Shown here: piece by piece, positions 1 through 7,109 of the stretch
How the letters are laid out: every line of letters starts with the position of its first letter
Position numbering within the stretch: the first letter of the stretch is position 1
Assembly (NCBI GenBank): GCA_003645395.1
Contig: QNFC01000087.1
Span: 1-7,109, forward strand
Reading direction: 5' to 3'
DNA: 7,109 nt
Source of the DNA: Gammaproteobacteria bacterium
GTDB taxonomy: Bacteria > Pseudomonadota > Gammaproteobacteria > Immundisolibacterales > Immundisolibacteraceae
Program-made: the position numbers and the translations under genes
Notes under the pieces: generated by a model
The model's database searches: none
Seen by the model: the letters and a program-made list of their open reading frames with translations, nothing else
Told to the model about the DNA's origin: nothing

Positions 1-1048
1 CGAGTAACCGCGTGTTCGATCGTCAACCATGGTCAACATAATGACGGGAATTTTGTGCAGCACCGGATCCGCTTTCAGTGCGCGCAGTACTGACCAGCCG
101 TCCATATCCGGCATCATCACATCCAGCGTGATGGCGGCGGGCTGACATTCATGGGCAAGGCGCAGTCCCTGTTCGCCGCTGTTCGCCGTCGTTACATTGA
201 AACCGGCCTTAATTAAATAACGCTCGATAATCTCGCCGGCTTGCGGATCATCATCAATGACCAGGATGGTGGAGCCAGGCGCTACATCAAGTTGGGCCTC
301 GTGTTCAACGTCGGCTTTTGCTACAGAAGTTTCGATTTGAGGTGGGAGGGTTCCTGGTAGGGTGACGGGGATGCGGATGGTAAAGGTAGACCCTTCGCCC
401 AAGTTGCTGTGCACGCTCAGGTCGCCGCCCAGCAGTTTGCAGAAACGCTGCGAGATCGCCAGCCCTAGTCCGGTGCCGCCGTAATCCCGAGTGGTTGAAT
501 CGTCTGCCTGGGTGAATTCCTCGAAGACATGTTTAAGCTTATCCTGAGCTATACCAATTCCGGTGTCGCTGACGGCAAAGCTCAGCCAGTCCTGCCCCGA
601 CTGCTGGATACGATCAACTTGCAGGGTAACTGTACCCTCATGAGTAAACTTGGCTGAATTGGACAGCAGGTTGAACAGGATCTGGCGCAACTTGGTCAGG
701 TCCTGATGAGCAGTGCTGAGGTGCTCATCGCGCTGGATCGCTAGTTTGTTGCTGTTTTTTTCCATCAGTGGCAGGGCGGTGGCGCTTACTTCGTCGATCA
801 GCCTGCCCAGATTAATCTCTTCTGCGAAGGCTTCCATCTTGCCAGACTCGATCTTGGAAAGATCGAGCACATCGTTGATAAGTGCCAGCAGGTGGGTGCC
901 GGCCTGGTTGATCTTTTGCAGGTCGGGGATGAAATCGTCCTGCTCCAGATCCTCGGCTTCCTCAATCAGCATTTCGCTATAACCGAGAATGGCGTTCATC
1001 GGTGTGCGCAACTCGTGGCTCATGTTGGCAAGAAAAGCACTCTTGGCC
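1..1048. repeat. Paralogous repeat, copy 1 (HisKA-HATPase-REC module)
   Basis: This stretch aligns base for base with 5436-6489 in the same orientation, apart from a 2-codon difference in the Pro/Thr-rich linker between HATPase_c and REC (position offset 5435 at the left end, 5441 at the right end). Within it, 841-1048 differs from 6282-6489 at only 8 of 208 positions (844, 847, 859, 862, 913, 927, 949, 1036), and 950-1035 is identical over 86 bases. Just beside it, 721-840 is only about 75-80 percent identical by hand count. The similarity stops abruptly at 1049, at the coiled coil before HisKA. The alignment runs off the left edge. Confidence 0.9.
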
Positions 1049-3927
1049 TGGTTGGCTGTGTCGGCTGCTTCTTTGGCGCTCGCCAGTTCCGTCTGTATGG
1101 CCTTCAAATCGCTGACGTCGATGATACAGCCGAGAATGCTGCTACGTCCCTGGTAATTAGTGGGATGGAGAGTGAGCAGCGAGTCACGAATTTCGCCATT
1201 CGCCCCATTGATCTTCGTCTCACTGTTTTTGACGATCCCATCGCTCTTTAGTATTTCGATAGAACGCTCTCGCTCCGCTGGAATGGCGTACATCCGGCTT
1301 GCAGGATCTCCTTCTTCAAGCCCTGTCATCTCTACCATGTTCCGGTTCGCATAACAAAAAATGCCGTCGACAGAGATAGCGATTCCGACCGGGCTGTTAT
1401 CAAGAATCATGTTCAGTTGTTCGCCCTCATCGGCAAGGGCATCCTCCATTCGCTTGCGCTCGGTGATGTCATCGGTCATGGAGACGAAGTGCGTTACTGT
1501 ACCGGTATCATCGGTGACCGGTGCAATGGAGGCCGAGCCCCAGTAGAGTTCGCCATTTTTCTTGCGGTTTCGAATCTCGCCGCGCCACACTTTGCCCTCG
1601 AGTATGGTCTGCCACAGGCTGGCGTAAAGATCCTGAGATGTTTTATCGCTTTTAAGCAGTCGCGGGTTCTTGCCGAGGACCTCACCGGGCTGATAGCCAG
1701 TGATACGGGTAAAGGCGGGGTTGACATGTTCAATATTGCCGTCAACATCAGTAATGAGGACACACAACGGACTCTGTTCCACCGATTGCGCGAGTTTTTT
1801 TAGTTCGCGTGTGCGCTCTTCAACCAGTTTCTCCAGGCGTACTTTGGCGCGGTCGCCCAGCCAGACGCTAAGTCCGGTCAGCGCGAGTGCTAGCAACGCG
1901 GTTGCTCCCAGAACGCTGATAACCAGGGTGCGCAGCGTCAGGTAGGGTGCCAGCGCCTCGTCCTCGTCGATCTCGGTGGTAAGGCCTATACCCAGCTCTT
2001 TCGACCATAGCCAGGCGCCGATGACCGGTACGCCGCGGTAGTCACGATAGCCGGACACATTCCTGCCGGAATGTCCGCGGGTCGCCTCATTGGCCATCAG
2101 GGTGAGTGGCCACTCTGAGCGCTCAGACCCAGACGCATAGCCCGACAGCAAATTGCCACCGGGATCGGCAATACGAAAACCTCGAAGACTCATGTCGCCA
2201 GTACCGGCTGTCGTGATAATGCCGGACTTAATCAACGACTCTTCGAATCGGGATACCGTTAGCAAACGACCATTTTCGTCAATGACGTAGGTCTCGCCAC
2301 TCTCGCCCGGGCGGCCCGTTTCGGTAATTCTGGTCAGCTCGAACGCTGGATCGAAGCGCACAGTAAACACCGCCACCACCTCATCGTTCACATCCCGCAG
2401 TGGTGTCGCAAAAAACATGGTCGATGCCTGCGCTACCATCTGGCCCTGCTGGTCACGCAGTGGAACGTCCGAAGCAATCGGCGGTATGTATACGGTTTCA
2501 CCTGCAAAGGCGCGGTCCATTAATCTGGAGCGCTGTTGTGCGATAAGGTTTCGGGTTCCCAGGTTGGCATCGCGCATCGAGGCGATGCTGACGCGGTCCG
2601 GGGAGATGATGAAGATACCCTTTGCGTTCATGCGCTCCAGGCGTGGCCGCAATAATGTTCGCATGCGCTGCATTGCTGGTTCAACGCTCAATGCCTGCCG
2701 GTTGTGGGGCGCAGCCAGCAGAGCAACCGTGGCCTCTCGTACTTCCGGTTCGTTGGCAAGGTCAAATACCAGTCCCTGTCGACTTTCAAACCAGGTCAGC
2801 AGCGACTGATGCACCGAGTTATTGATGATAGTCAACTGGTTCCCGAGGTTATCCCGCAGTTGGTCGTTCACTCTTTCCAGCGAGTACCAGGCCACTACCA
2901 TTACTGCACCAAGGAAGAGGGCGACCATCACTGCCCCAATCCGCCGAACGGCAGCTGCGCTGAACCACCTTAGCTGTTGATAGCCACTGAGGTGCTGCAG
3001 TAGAACCGGTATCAACAACACCATGGCAATCAGCCCGGCGGCCGCGAACCACCAGAGGTTATGTTCTGTCGGGATCGCTTCATCTGCTGAAGGTGCGGCA
3101 AGCGGCGCCCAGCGAGTATAGATCGCGCGAACTTCGTCCCTGGAGATGCTGCGGATTGCGCGGTTCAGTAAGTCAACCAGCTGCGGCCAGTCCGAACGGA
3201 CACCAAATCCTAGTCCCATGACGTCCAGGCCGGCATCAGCGGCAATTTTGACGTTGACCAGATTGTTTTCCGAGATCAGGTAACTAACAACAGCGAGGTT
3301 CTCCACCGTCGCCTTAACCTGACCGGATGCAACCGCACGCAGGCCATCCAGGGCAGATGCTACGTGCCTGATTTTTATACCGGGATAGTCGGTCCGGATA
3401 AATTCCTCAATGGCATAACCATTGACCAGCGCTACTTCCAGTCCCGCCAGGTCATTGAGGCCATCAATCTTCTTAAAATCGGTTTGCGTGACGATGGACC
3501 ATGGAACCGACGTTACTATGTCGGTATAGGTCATAAATTCCAGCCGTTCGGGTGTCACATTACTAAGAGAGACCAGGTCAAGGCTACGATTACGAGCTTG
3601 TTCCAGCGCCTGCTTCCAGCTTATATTCGGGACCATCTCCACTGAAATACCAAGACGCTGGGTCACTAGCTGCAGAAATTCTGCCGCCATACCACGATGA
3701 TCGCCCTGGCGGTCAATAAAATCGAAGGGTGGCCAGGCGGGATCCACCCCCAGGCGGAATACCGGATGCTCCTGCAGCCATTGCCGTTCTGTATCGCTGA
3801 GCGCGATAGTGGAATTCTGCCCGTTTGAAGGTTCACCACCTGGCGGATTAGCAAGGGTGTGTGTGCCAGGCGCGAGCAGCCACAGCAGCAGCAGTAAGAA
3901 CAGTTTTTTGGTTAGACGATAGTTCAT
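1..3927 (-). CDS. Hybrid sensor histidine kinase with periplasmic SBP_bac_3 and dCache-like sensors and two PAS domains (3' end beyond window)
   Basis: A two-component phosphorelay kinase of the inner membrane. The frame is open from the ATG at 3927 to the left edge (1309 codons), so the C-terminus is missing. Domains by residue: signal peptide about 1-27 (KK then a poly-Leu core, likely cut after TLA); Venus-flytrap SBP_bac_3 domain about 45-275, BvgS-sensor-like, with VTPERLEF including R128; TM about 291-310; TM about 329-347; periplasmic dCache-like domain about 350-660 (YVIDENGRLL near 545-555); TM about 667-690; coiled coil; PAS1 about 709-826; PAS2 about 829-942; HisKA with SHELRTP, phospho-accepting H971; HATPase_c with N box NLLSNSAKF, DTGIGI and GGTGLGLAI; REC from about 1220 with acceptor D1269 in LDVMMPDMDG. 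There is no HAMP domain, unlike the upstream paralogue. An in-frame stop at 3943-3945 and the signal peptide fix the start, yet no clear Shine-Dalgarno precedes it. By analogy with the paralogue, the receiver should finish and a second REC may follow beyond the edge. The ligand is unknown. Confidence 0.95.
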   Translation of the reverse strand, partial: MNYRLTKKLFLLLLLWLLAPGTHTLANPPGGEPSNGQNSTIALSDTERQWLQEHPVFRLGVDPAWPPFDFIDRQGDHRGMAAEFLQLVTQRLGISVEMVPNISWKQALEQARNRSLDLVSLSNVTPERLEFMTYTDIVTSVPWSIVTQTDFKKIDGLNDLAGLEVALVNGYAIEEFIRTDYPGIKIRHVASALDGLRAVASGQVKATVENLAVVSYLISENNLVNVKIAADAGLDVMGLGFGVRSDWPQLVDLLNRAIRSISRDEVRAIYTRWAPLAAPSADEAIPTEHNLWWFAAAGLIAMVLLIPVLLQHLSGYQQLRWFSAAAVRRIGAVMVALFLGAVMVVAWYSLERVNDQLRDNLGNQLTIINNSVHQSLLTWFESRQGLVFDLANEPEVREATVALLAAPHNRQALSVEPAMQRMRTLLRPRLERMNAKGIFIISPDRVSIASMRDANLGTRNLIAQQRSRLMDRAFAGETVYIPPIASDVPLRDQQGQMVAQASTMFFATPLRDVNDEVVAVFTVRFDPAFELTRITETGRPGESGETYVIDENGRLLTVSRFEESLIKSGIITTAGTGDMSLRGFRIADPGGNLLSGYASGSERSEWPLTLMANEATRGHSGRNVSGYRDYRGVPVIGAWLWSKELGIGLTTEIDEDEALAPYLTLRTLVISVLGATALLALALTGLSVWLGDRAKVRLEKLVEERTRELKKLAQSVEQSPLCVLITDVDGNIEHVNPAFTRITGYQPGEVLGKNPRLLKSDKTSQDLYASLWQTILEGKVWRGEIRNRKKNGELYWGSASIAPVTDDTGTVTHFVSMTDDITERKRMEDALADEGEQLNMILDNSPVGIAISVDGIFCYANRNMVEMTGLEEGDPASRMYAIPAERERSIEILKSDGIVKNSETKINGANGEIRDSLLTLHPTNYQGRSSILGCIIDVSDLKAIQTELASAKEAADTANQAKSAFLANMSHELRTPMNAILGYSEMLIEEAEDLEQDDFIPDLQKINQAGTHLLALINDVLDLSKIESGKMEAFAEEINLGRLIDEVSATALPLMEKNSNKLAIQRDEHLSTAHQDLTKLRQILFNLLSNSAKFTHEGTVTLQVDRIQQSGQDWLSFAVSDTGIGIAQDKLKHVFEEFTQADDSTTRDYGGTGLGLAISQRFCKLLGGDLSVHSNLGEGSTFTIRIPVTLPGTLPPQIETSVAKADVEHEAQLDVAPGSTILVIDDDPQAGEIIERYLIKAGFNVTTANSGEQGLRLAHECQPAAITLDVMMPDMDGWSVLRALKADPVLHKIPVIMLTMVDDRTRGYS

Positions 3928-3966
3928 GGCAAACGTGGGTTGTTAAGGCCTGTTTATGTATCGTGT

Positions 3967-4881
3967 TTAGTCTTTCGCATGATGCATGCCAAAGTAGTAA
4001 ACCCGTCCTTTGAGTGGCGCTACTGTATCCGGATTAAGTACCAGTTCCGGGGTTTTGAGGTGAATAACATCCTGCTGGCGTCCGACCCATTTTTCAGCAG
4101 TACTCAGGGTAGACAGTATGCTATTCGCACCTTTGGTGTAGTAATGCCCCGGGATAACGACCCGGGGCTGGTAGCGTAGCAGTGCTGCGTCAACATCTTC
4201 ATAGGTAAGAATGTGACTCGAATCATCGATGTTCATGATGAGGATGTCGACATTCTGCAATGCTTCATCAACCAAACCGGCTGGCAGCGGGCGGTTATCC
4301 CCCCAGTGGGCGATGCGTAACCCCCCGGTCTCGATGACTTGAATGAAATTGTCCATATGCAGGGGATTGTCCGGCGGACAAAATTCCTGTTTGAACTCGG
4401 TGGCCACGTCTGTCCACCTGTACCAGCCTTTGGACTTGCACATGTGCTTGTCAGCCAGGCCGGTAATACGGACATCGCCAAGCTCAAATTGACCGGTCAT
4501 GCGTTCTAGCACCATCGTTGCCCGCGGGCGGTATACCGCGTCGTGATCAAAGTGGGCATGGGTGGATAGCACGATGTCGACGGGGACTGCGGGGAACTCA
4601 TCCGGAAACCAGAGTCCCCACGCACCAGACGGATCGTTTCGCCATGGGTCTACCAGAATGCGAATACCATCGGGGGAAGTGATCTTGAACGCCATATGGC
4701 CGTAGAATTCTATTTTGACATCGCCGGCTTTTGCGGCATCTCCGCCTTTGGTCTGGGCAAGAATAACGCTGTTATTGTTTTCAGAGAGTTTCCATGAATC
4801 AGAATGCGAGTAAGCCATTAGCGTTACCAACAACATTGCAGCCAGGATGGCTGCAGATATGGCTGGTTTAAGCTGATTCAT
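3967..4881 (-). CDS. Exported MBL-fold metallo-hydrolase (UlaG-like / Lactamase_B_3 type)
   Basis: A 304-residue protein of the metallo-beta-lactamase fold, probably a metal-dependent hydrolase. The N-terminus (K5, then a hydrophobic run to about residue 23, then AYSHS) looks like a Sec signal peptide or an uncleaved anchor. There is no lipobox Cys, so a periplasmic location is inferred. The strand FYGHMAFKI (59-67) followed by ILVDPW (75-80) is typical of the UlaG/UPF0173-like branch. The metal motif is HAHFDH at 108-113 (H108, H110, D112, H113). Further likely ligands are H146 (motif 3 position), D195 in HWGDNR, and H246 in IPGHYY. A TTG at 4896 would add five residues, but ATG 4881 is preferred because GAGGA lies 8 nt upstream of it and overlaps that TTG. 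The gene starts 62 nt after the upstream kinase and ends 39 nt before the downstream one, so co-transcription is likely. The substrate cannot be read from the sequence; UlaG-like relatives cleave lactones, phosphodiesters or other esters. It is neither a classic beta-lactamase nor a glyoxalase II by motif context. Confidence 0.92.
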   Translation of the reverse strand: MNQLKPAISAAILAAMLLVTLMAYSHSDSWKLSENNNSVILAQTKGGDAAKAGDVKIEFYGHMAFKITSPDGIRILVDPWRNDPSGAWGLWFPDEFPAVPVDIVLSTHAHFDHDAVYRPRATMVLERMTGQFELGDVRITGLADKHMCKSKGWYRWTDVATEFKQEFCPPDNPLHMDNFIQVIETGGLRIAHWGDNRPLPAGLVDEALQNVDILIMNIDDSSHILTYEDVDAALLRYQPRVVIPGHYYTKGANSILSTLSTAEKWVGRQQDVIHLKTPELVLNPDTVAPLKGRVYYFGMHHAKD

Positions 4882-4889
4882 TGTAGATA

Positions 4890-4894
4890 TCCTC
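4890..4894 (-). promoter_or_regulatory. Ribosome binding site of the MBL-fold gene
   Basis: On the minus strand this reads GAGGA, 8 nt before ATG 4881. It is the best Shine-Dalgarno match in the two gaps. It decides the start: the possible upstream TTG at 4896-4894 overlaps this site and has no purine-rich sequence of its own. Confidence 0.75.
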
Positions 4895-4943
4895 AATCAA
4901 TTAACGCATGTGTGCGAGGTGCAGTCTGACCTGGTAGTCGGTG

Positions 4944-7109
4944 TTAGTCAGAAGGACCCTGTGAATCTGCTTTACCAATATTGCAGGAGGTAACAGCTTC
5001 GCGAATACGCTCCAGCAATTGTTCGCGGGGGTAGGCATTCTTTTCAAGCACTGCCTCGACCCTGCCATTCAATCGTTCACGGTCGTCTTCGGTCAGGTCT
5101 TTGGCGGTAATGACAATAACCGATATATGTCGCCATTCTGGCCGCGACCGTAGCGCCGCCAGAAAATCGAAACCATCCATCACCGGCATCATCAGATCCA
5201 GCAGGATCAGCCGAGGTTGCAGAGAATCTAATATATCCAGTGCTTCCTGGCCGTTTTCGGCCTCGGCTACTGCCCACCCTGATTTTTTCAGGGTGCGCGC
5301 CATGATCTCGCGGGCCTCCTTGTCGTCTTCAACCAGCAAAACAGTGCCGTTGTCGTCGGTACTGTAGTAGCGGCTTAATGTTTTATGCAGTAGTTGCCGG
5401 TCAACCGGCTTGGTCAGATAATCCACCGCACCAAGTGAATATCCTCGCGTCCGGTCATCCACCATGGTCACCATAATTACCGGGGTGTTGTGCAGTATCG
5501 GATCGGCTTTCAAGGCACTCAAAACTGACCAGCCGTCCATCGATGGCATCATCACATCGAGGGTGATCACCGCGGGTTGTATTTCATGGGCAAGGCGTAG
5601 ACCCTGTGCGCCGCTATCGGCGGTAACAACGGTATAACCGTCTTTGGTTAAATAGCGCTCCATTATCTCGCAGGCTTCCGGGTCATCATCAATAACCAGG
5701 ATCGTGGAACCTGGCCGAGCCTGGTGCAGGGATTCCAGTTCGGTTTCGGTTTTTGCCGGTGTCGTGCCCGCCGCTGGGTGTTGAGGCGCGGTTCCGGGCA
5801 GAGTGGCGGGGAGGTGGATGGTGAAGGTCGAGCCTTCCCCTAACTCGCTGTGAATGCTCAAGTCACCGCCCAGCAGCTTGCAGAAGCGCCGTGAGATCGC
5901 TAGCCCCAGTCCGGTGCCACCGTAATCACGCGTGGTTGAATCGTCGGCCTGAGTAAACTCTTCGAAGACATGCTCAATTTTGTCCGCAGCAATACCAATT
6001 CCGGTATCGCTGACTGCAAAGCTCAGCCACTCTTCACCGTGTTGCTGGATACGTTCGACGCGCAGGGTGACGGTACCCTGCTTAGTAAACTTGGCCGAGT
6101 TGGACAGCAGGTTGAACAGGGTCTGACGGATCTTGGTCCGGTCCTGTTGGGCACTGCCGAGTTGCTGGCCGCGTTCGATGGAAAAACGGTTGCTGTTTTT
6201 CTCCATCAATGGCTGGGCGGTGGCGCTGACTTCGTCGATCAGGCTGTTCAGGTCGATGGGCTCGGCGAAGGCTTCCATCTTGCCGGATTCGATCTTGGAC
6301 AGGTCGAGCACATCGTTGATAAGTGCCAGCAGGTGGGTGCCGGCCTGGTTGATTTTTTGCAGGTCGGAGATGAAATCGTCCTGCTCCAGGTCCTCGGCTT
6401 CCTCAATCAGCATTTCGCTATAACCGAGAATGGCGTTCATCGGTGTGCGCAACTCGTGGCTCATGTTGGCAAGAAATGCACTCTTGGCCGCGTTAGCTGC
6501 CTCGGCCGCGTCCCGGGCCTCCTCCAGCCCTACTTGTAGTAGCGTGAGTTCGTTTGTTCTTTCCTTAACACGTTTTTCGAGGTTCTCGTTGAGTTCCTTC
6601 AGCGCCGTTTCACGAGATGACAGTTGCCGTACCATGTTGGAAAAACTTGCCGCTAGATCACCAATTTCGTCCTGACTCTGGCGTTTGATGTTGGTATCGA
6701 GTTTTCCTTTGCCAATTTCCTCCACGGCCTGGGAAAGGGTACGCAGTGGCCGGGTCACCCAGGCCAGCAGAAGCCAGATTGCGACGATGCTCAATACAAA
6801 GACACTGCCCAGAATGGTAACGGCCCGTGCCTGCTGGTGAGTGAGAAAAGCCAGTGCGCGATGCTCATCCTGAATAGACAGCAACATCCAGCCTCCCGAC
6901 TCGATCATTGCCGGGTTGATCCACTGGGTGTGCGCGGATTCCCAGCCTGCCAGTTGCAGCATATGGGTGTCTCTGGAAACTGATGCCTGTTCAAGCGCTA
7001 TCGCCACATCCGGTCGCCCCAGCTCCTGGAATACGTCCTTAATCGAGCGCCCGATATAGGCGGCATTGTCGGAATACAGAATAAGCTGCTGGGCAGATAA
7101 CAGCAGGAA
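4944..7109 (-). CDS. Hybrid sensor histidine kinase with Cache-like remnant, HAMP and two receivers (5' end beyond window)
   Basis: The C-terminal 721 residues of a membrane hybrid kinase; the frame stays open to the right edge, so the true start is outside. Numbered from the first complete codon at the edge: end of an extracytoplasmic Cache-like domain about 1-90 (LILYSDNAAYIGRSI near 9-23); TM about 96-118; HAMP about 119-170; coiled coil to about 205; HisKA with SHELRTP, acceptor H218; HATPase_c with N box NLLSNSAKF (about 333-341), DTGIGI and GGTGLGLAIS; REC1 with acidic pair D474/D475, acceptor D518 and K567 in LTKPVD; REC2 with acidic cluster near 594-596, acceptor D638 in LLDLMMPVMDG and K690 in LEKNAY. 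Both receivers keep the catalytic set, so both look competent for phosphorylation. There is no HPt and no DNA-binding output, so a separate phosphotransfer or output partner is expected from general knowledge of hybrid kinases. The transmitter and REC1 are closely similar to the second kinase at 1-1048, while the sensor half is not. The stop is TAA at 4944-4946. Confidence 0.95.
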   Translation of the reverse strand, partial: FLLLSAQQLILYSDNAAYIGRSIKDVFQELGRPDVAIALEQASVSRDTHMLQLAGWESAHTQWINPAMIESGGWMLLSIQDEHRALAFLTHQQARAVTILGSVFVLSIVAIWLLLAWVTRPLRTLSQAVEEIGKGKLDTNIKRQSQDEIGDLAASFSNMVRQLSSRETALKELNENLEKRVKERTNELTLLQVGLEEARDAAEAANAAKSAFLANMSHELRTPMNAILGYSEMLIEEAEDLEQDDFISDLQKINQAGTHLLALINDVLDLSKIESGKMEAFAEPIDLNSLIDEVSATAQPLMEKNSNRFSIERGQQLGSAQQDRTKIRQTLFNLLSNSAKFTKQGTVTLRVERIQQHGEEWLSFAVSDTGIGIAADKIEHVFEEFTQADDSTTRDYGGTGLGLAISRRFCKLLGGDLSIHSELGEGSTFTIHLPATLPGTAPQHPAAGTTPAKTETELESLHQARPGSTILVIDDDPEACEIMERYLTKDGYTVVTADSGAQGLRLAHEIQPAVITLDVMMPSMDGWSVLSALKADPILHNTPVIMVTMVDDRTRGYSLGAVDYLTKPVDRQLLHKTLSRYYSTDDNGTVLLVEDDKEAREIMARTLKKSGWAVAEAENGQEALDILDSLQPRLILLDLMMPVMDGFDFLAALRSRPEWRHISVIVITAKDLTEDDRERLNGRVEAVLEKNAYPREQLLERIREAVTSCNIGKADSQGPSD
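5436..6489. repeat. Paralogous repeat, copy 2 (HisKA-HATPase-REC module)
   Basis: Direct-repeat partner of 1-1048, lying inside the upstream kinase gene. The near-identical core is 6282-6489, which encodes the HisKA dimerisation helices and the phospho-accepting His codon at 6456-6458. Seven of the eight base differences in the core are synonymous; the exception is Pro (copy 1, codon 925-927) versus Ser (copy 2, codon 6366-6368). This is a gene-internal duplication of a domain module, with no terminal inverted repeats or transposase, so it is not a mobile element. Confidence 0.9.

Noticed and set aside
892..1251. Plus-strand ORF over the HisKA segment, with a similar-looking plus-strand ORF at 5970-6539
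   Set aside because: The two resemble each other only because the minus-strand kinase DNA beneath them is duplicated. They are antisense to conserved domains, lack supporting start signals and resemble no known protein.
3883..3894. CAG triplet run as a possible phase-variable repeat
   Set aside because: Only four units, and a triplet change would stay in frame; it simply encodes Leu residues of the signal-peptide core.
3940..4179. Plus-strand ORF antisense to the end of the MBL-fold gene
   Set aside because: It lies opposite a well-supported coding region with conserved family motifs and has no recognisable product.
4882..4896. TTG at 4896 as start of the MBL-fold gene
   Set aside because: It overlaps the GAGGA site that is well placed for ATG 4881, and the five extra residues add nothing to the signal peptide.
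4897..4943. Possible terminator between the upstream kinase and the MBL-fold gene
   Set aside because: Only very short imperfect inverted repeats are present and no T-run follows, so no terminator is supported.
7005..7007. GTG at 7007 as start of the upstream kinase
   Set aside because: The frame is open through 34 more codons to the window edge, and those residues continue a Cache-like domain, so this is an internal Val.

Overview
The window is a compact, single-strand stretch of bacterial DNA with moderate-to-high GC. It holds three consecutive genes, all read right to left on the minus strand. Codon use, domain style (BvgS-like Venus flytrap sensor, Cache sensor, hybrid kinase with tandem receivers) and short gaps suggest a Gram-negative proteobacterium, most likely a gammaproteobacterium. 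That placement is inference; there is no rRNA or other marker gene here.

In transcription order: (A) 7109 down to 4944, the C-terminal 721 residues of a membrane-bound hybrid sensor histidine kinase (end of a Cache-like domain, TM, HAMP, HisKA, HATPase_c, REC, REC), whose start lies beyond the right edge. (B) 4881 to 3967, a 304-residue exported metallo-beta-lactamase-fold hydrolase of the UlaG-like/Lactamase_B_3 type. (C) 3927 to 1, the first 1309 residues of a second, larger hybrid histidine kinase (signal peptide, periplasmic SBP_bac_3 domain, two TMs, periplasmic dCache-like domain, TM, two PAS domains, HisKA, HATPase_c, REC), whose end lies beyond the left edge. Gaps are 62 and 39 nt with no convincing terminator, so one transcript is plausible. 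More than 98 percent of the window is coding, and no stretch over 300 bases lacks a gene.

The two kinases are paralogues only in their cytoplasmic transmitter/receiver halves. Their sensor halves are unrelated. DNA identity is clearly higher over the HisKA segment (200 of 208 bases, 841-1048 versus 6282-6489) than just outside it, which points to recent gene conversion or module swapping.

A working picture, which is inference: two membrane kinases with different periplasmic inputs feed very similar phosphorelay modules, and the exported hydrolase encoded between them acts in the same compartment as their sensor domains, perhaps on a ligand. No DNA-binding output regulator, HPt protein, transporter, RNA gene, mobile element or CRISPR array is visible.
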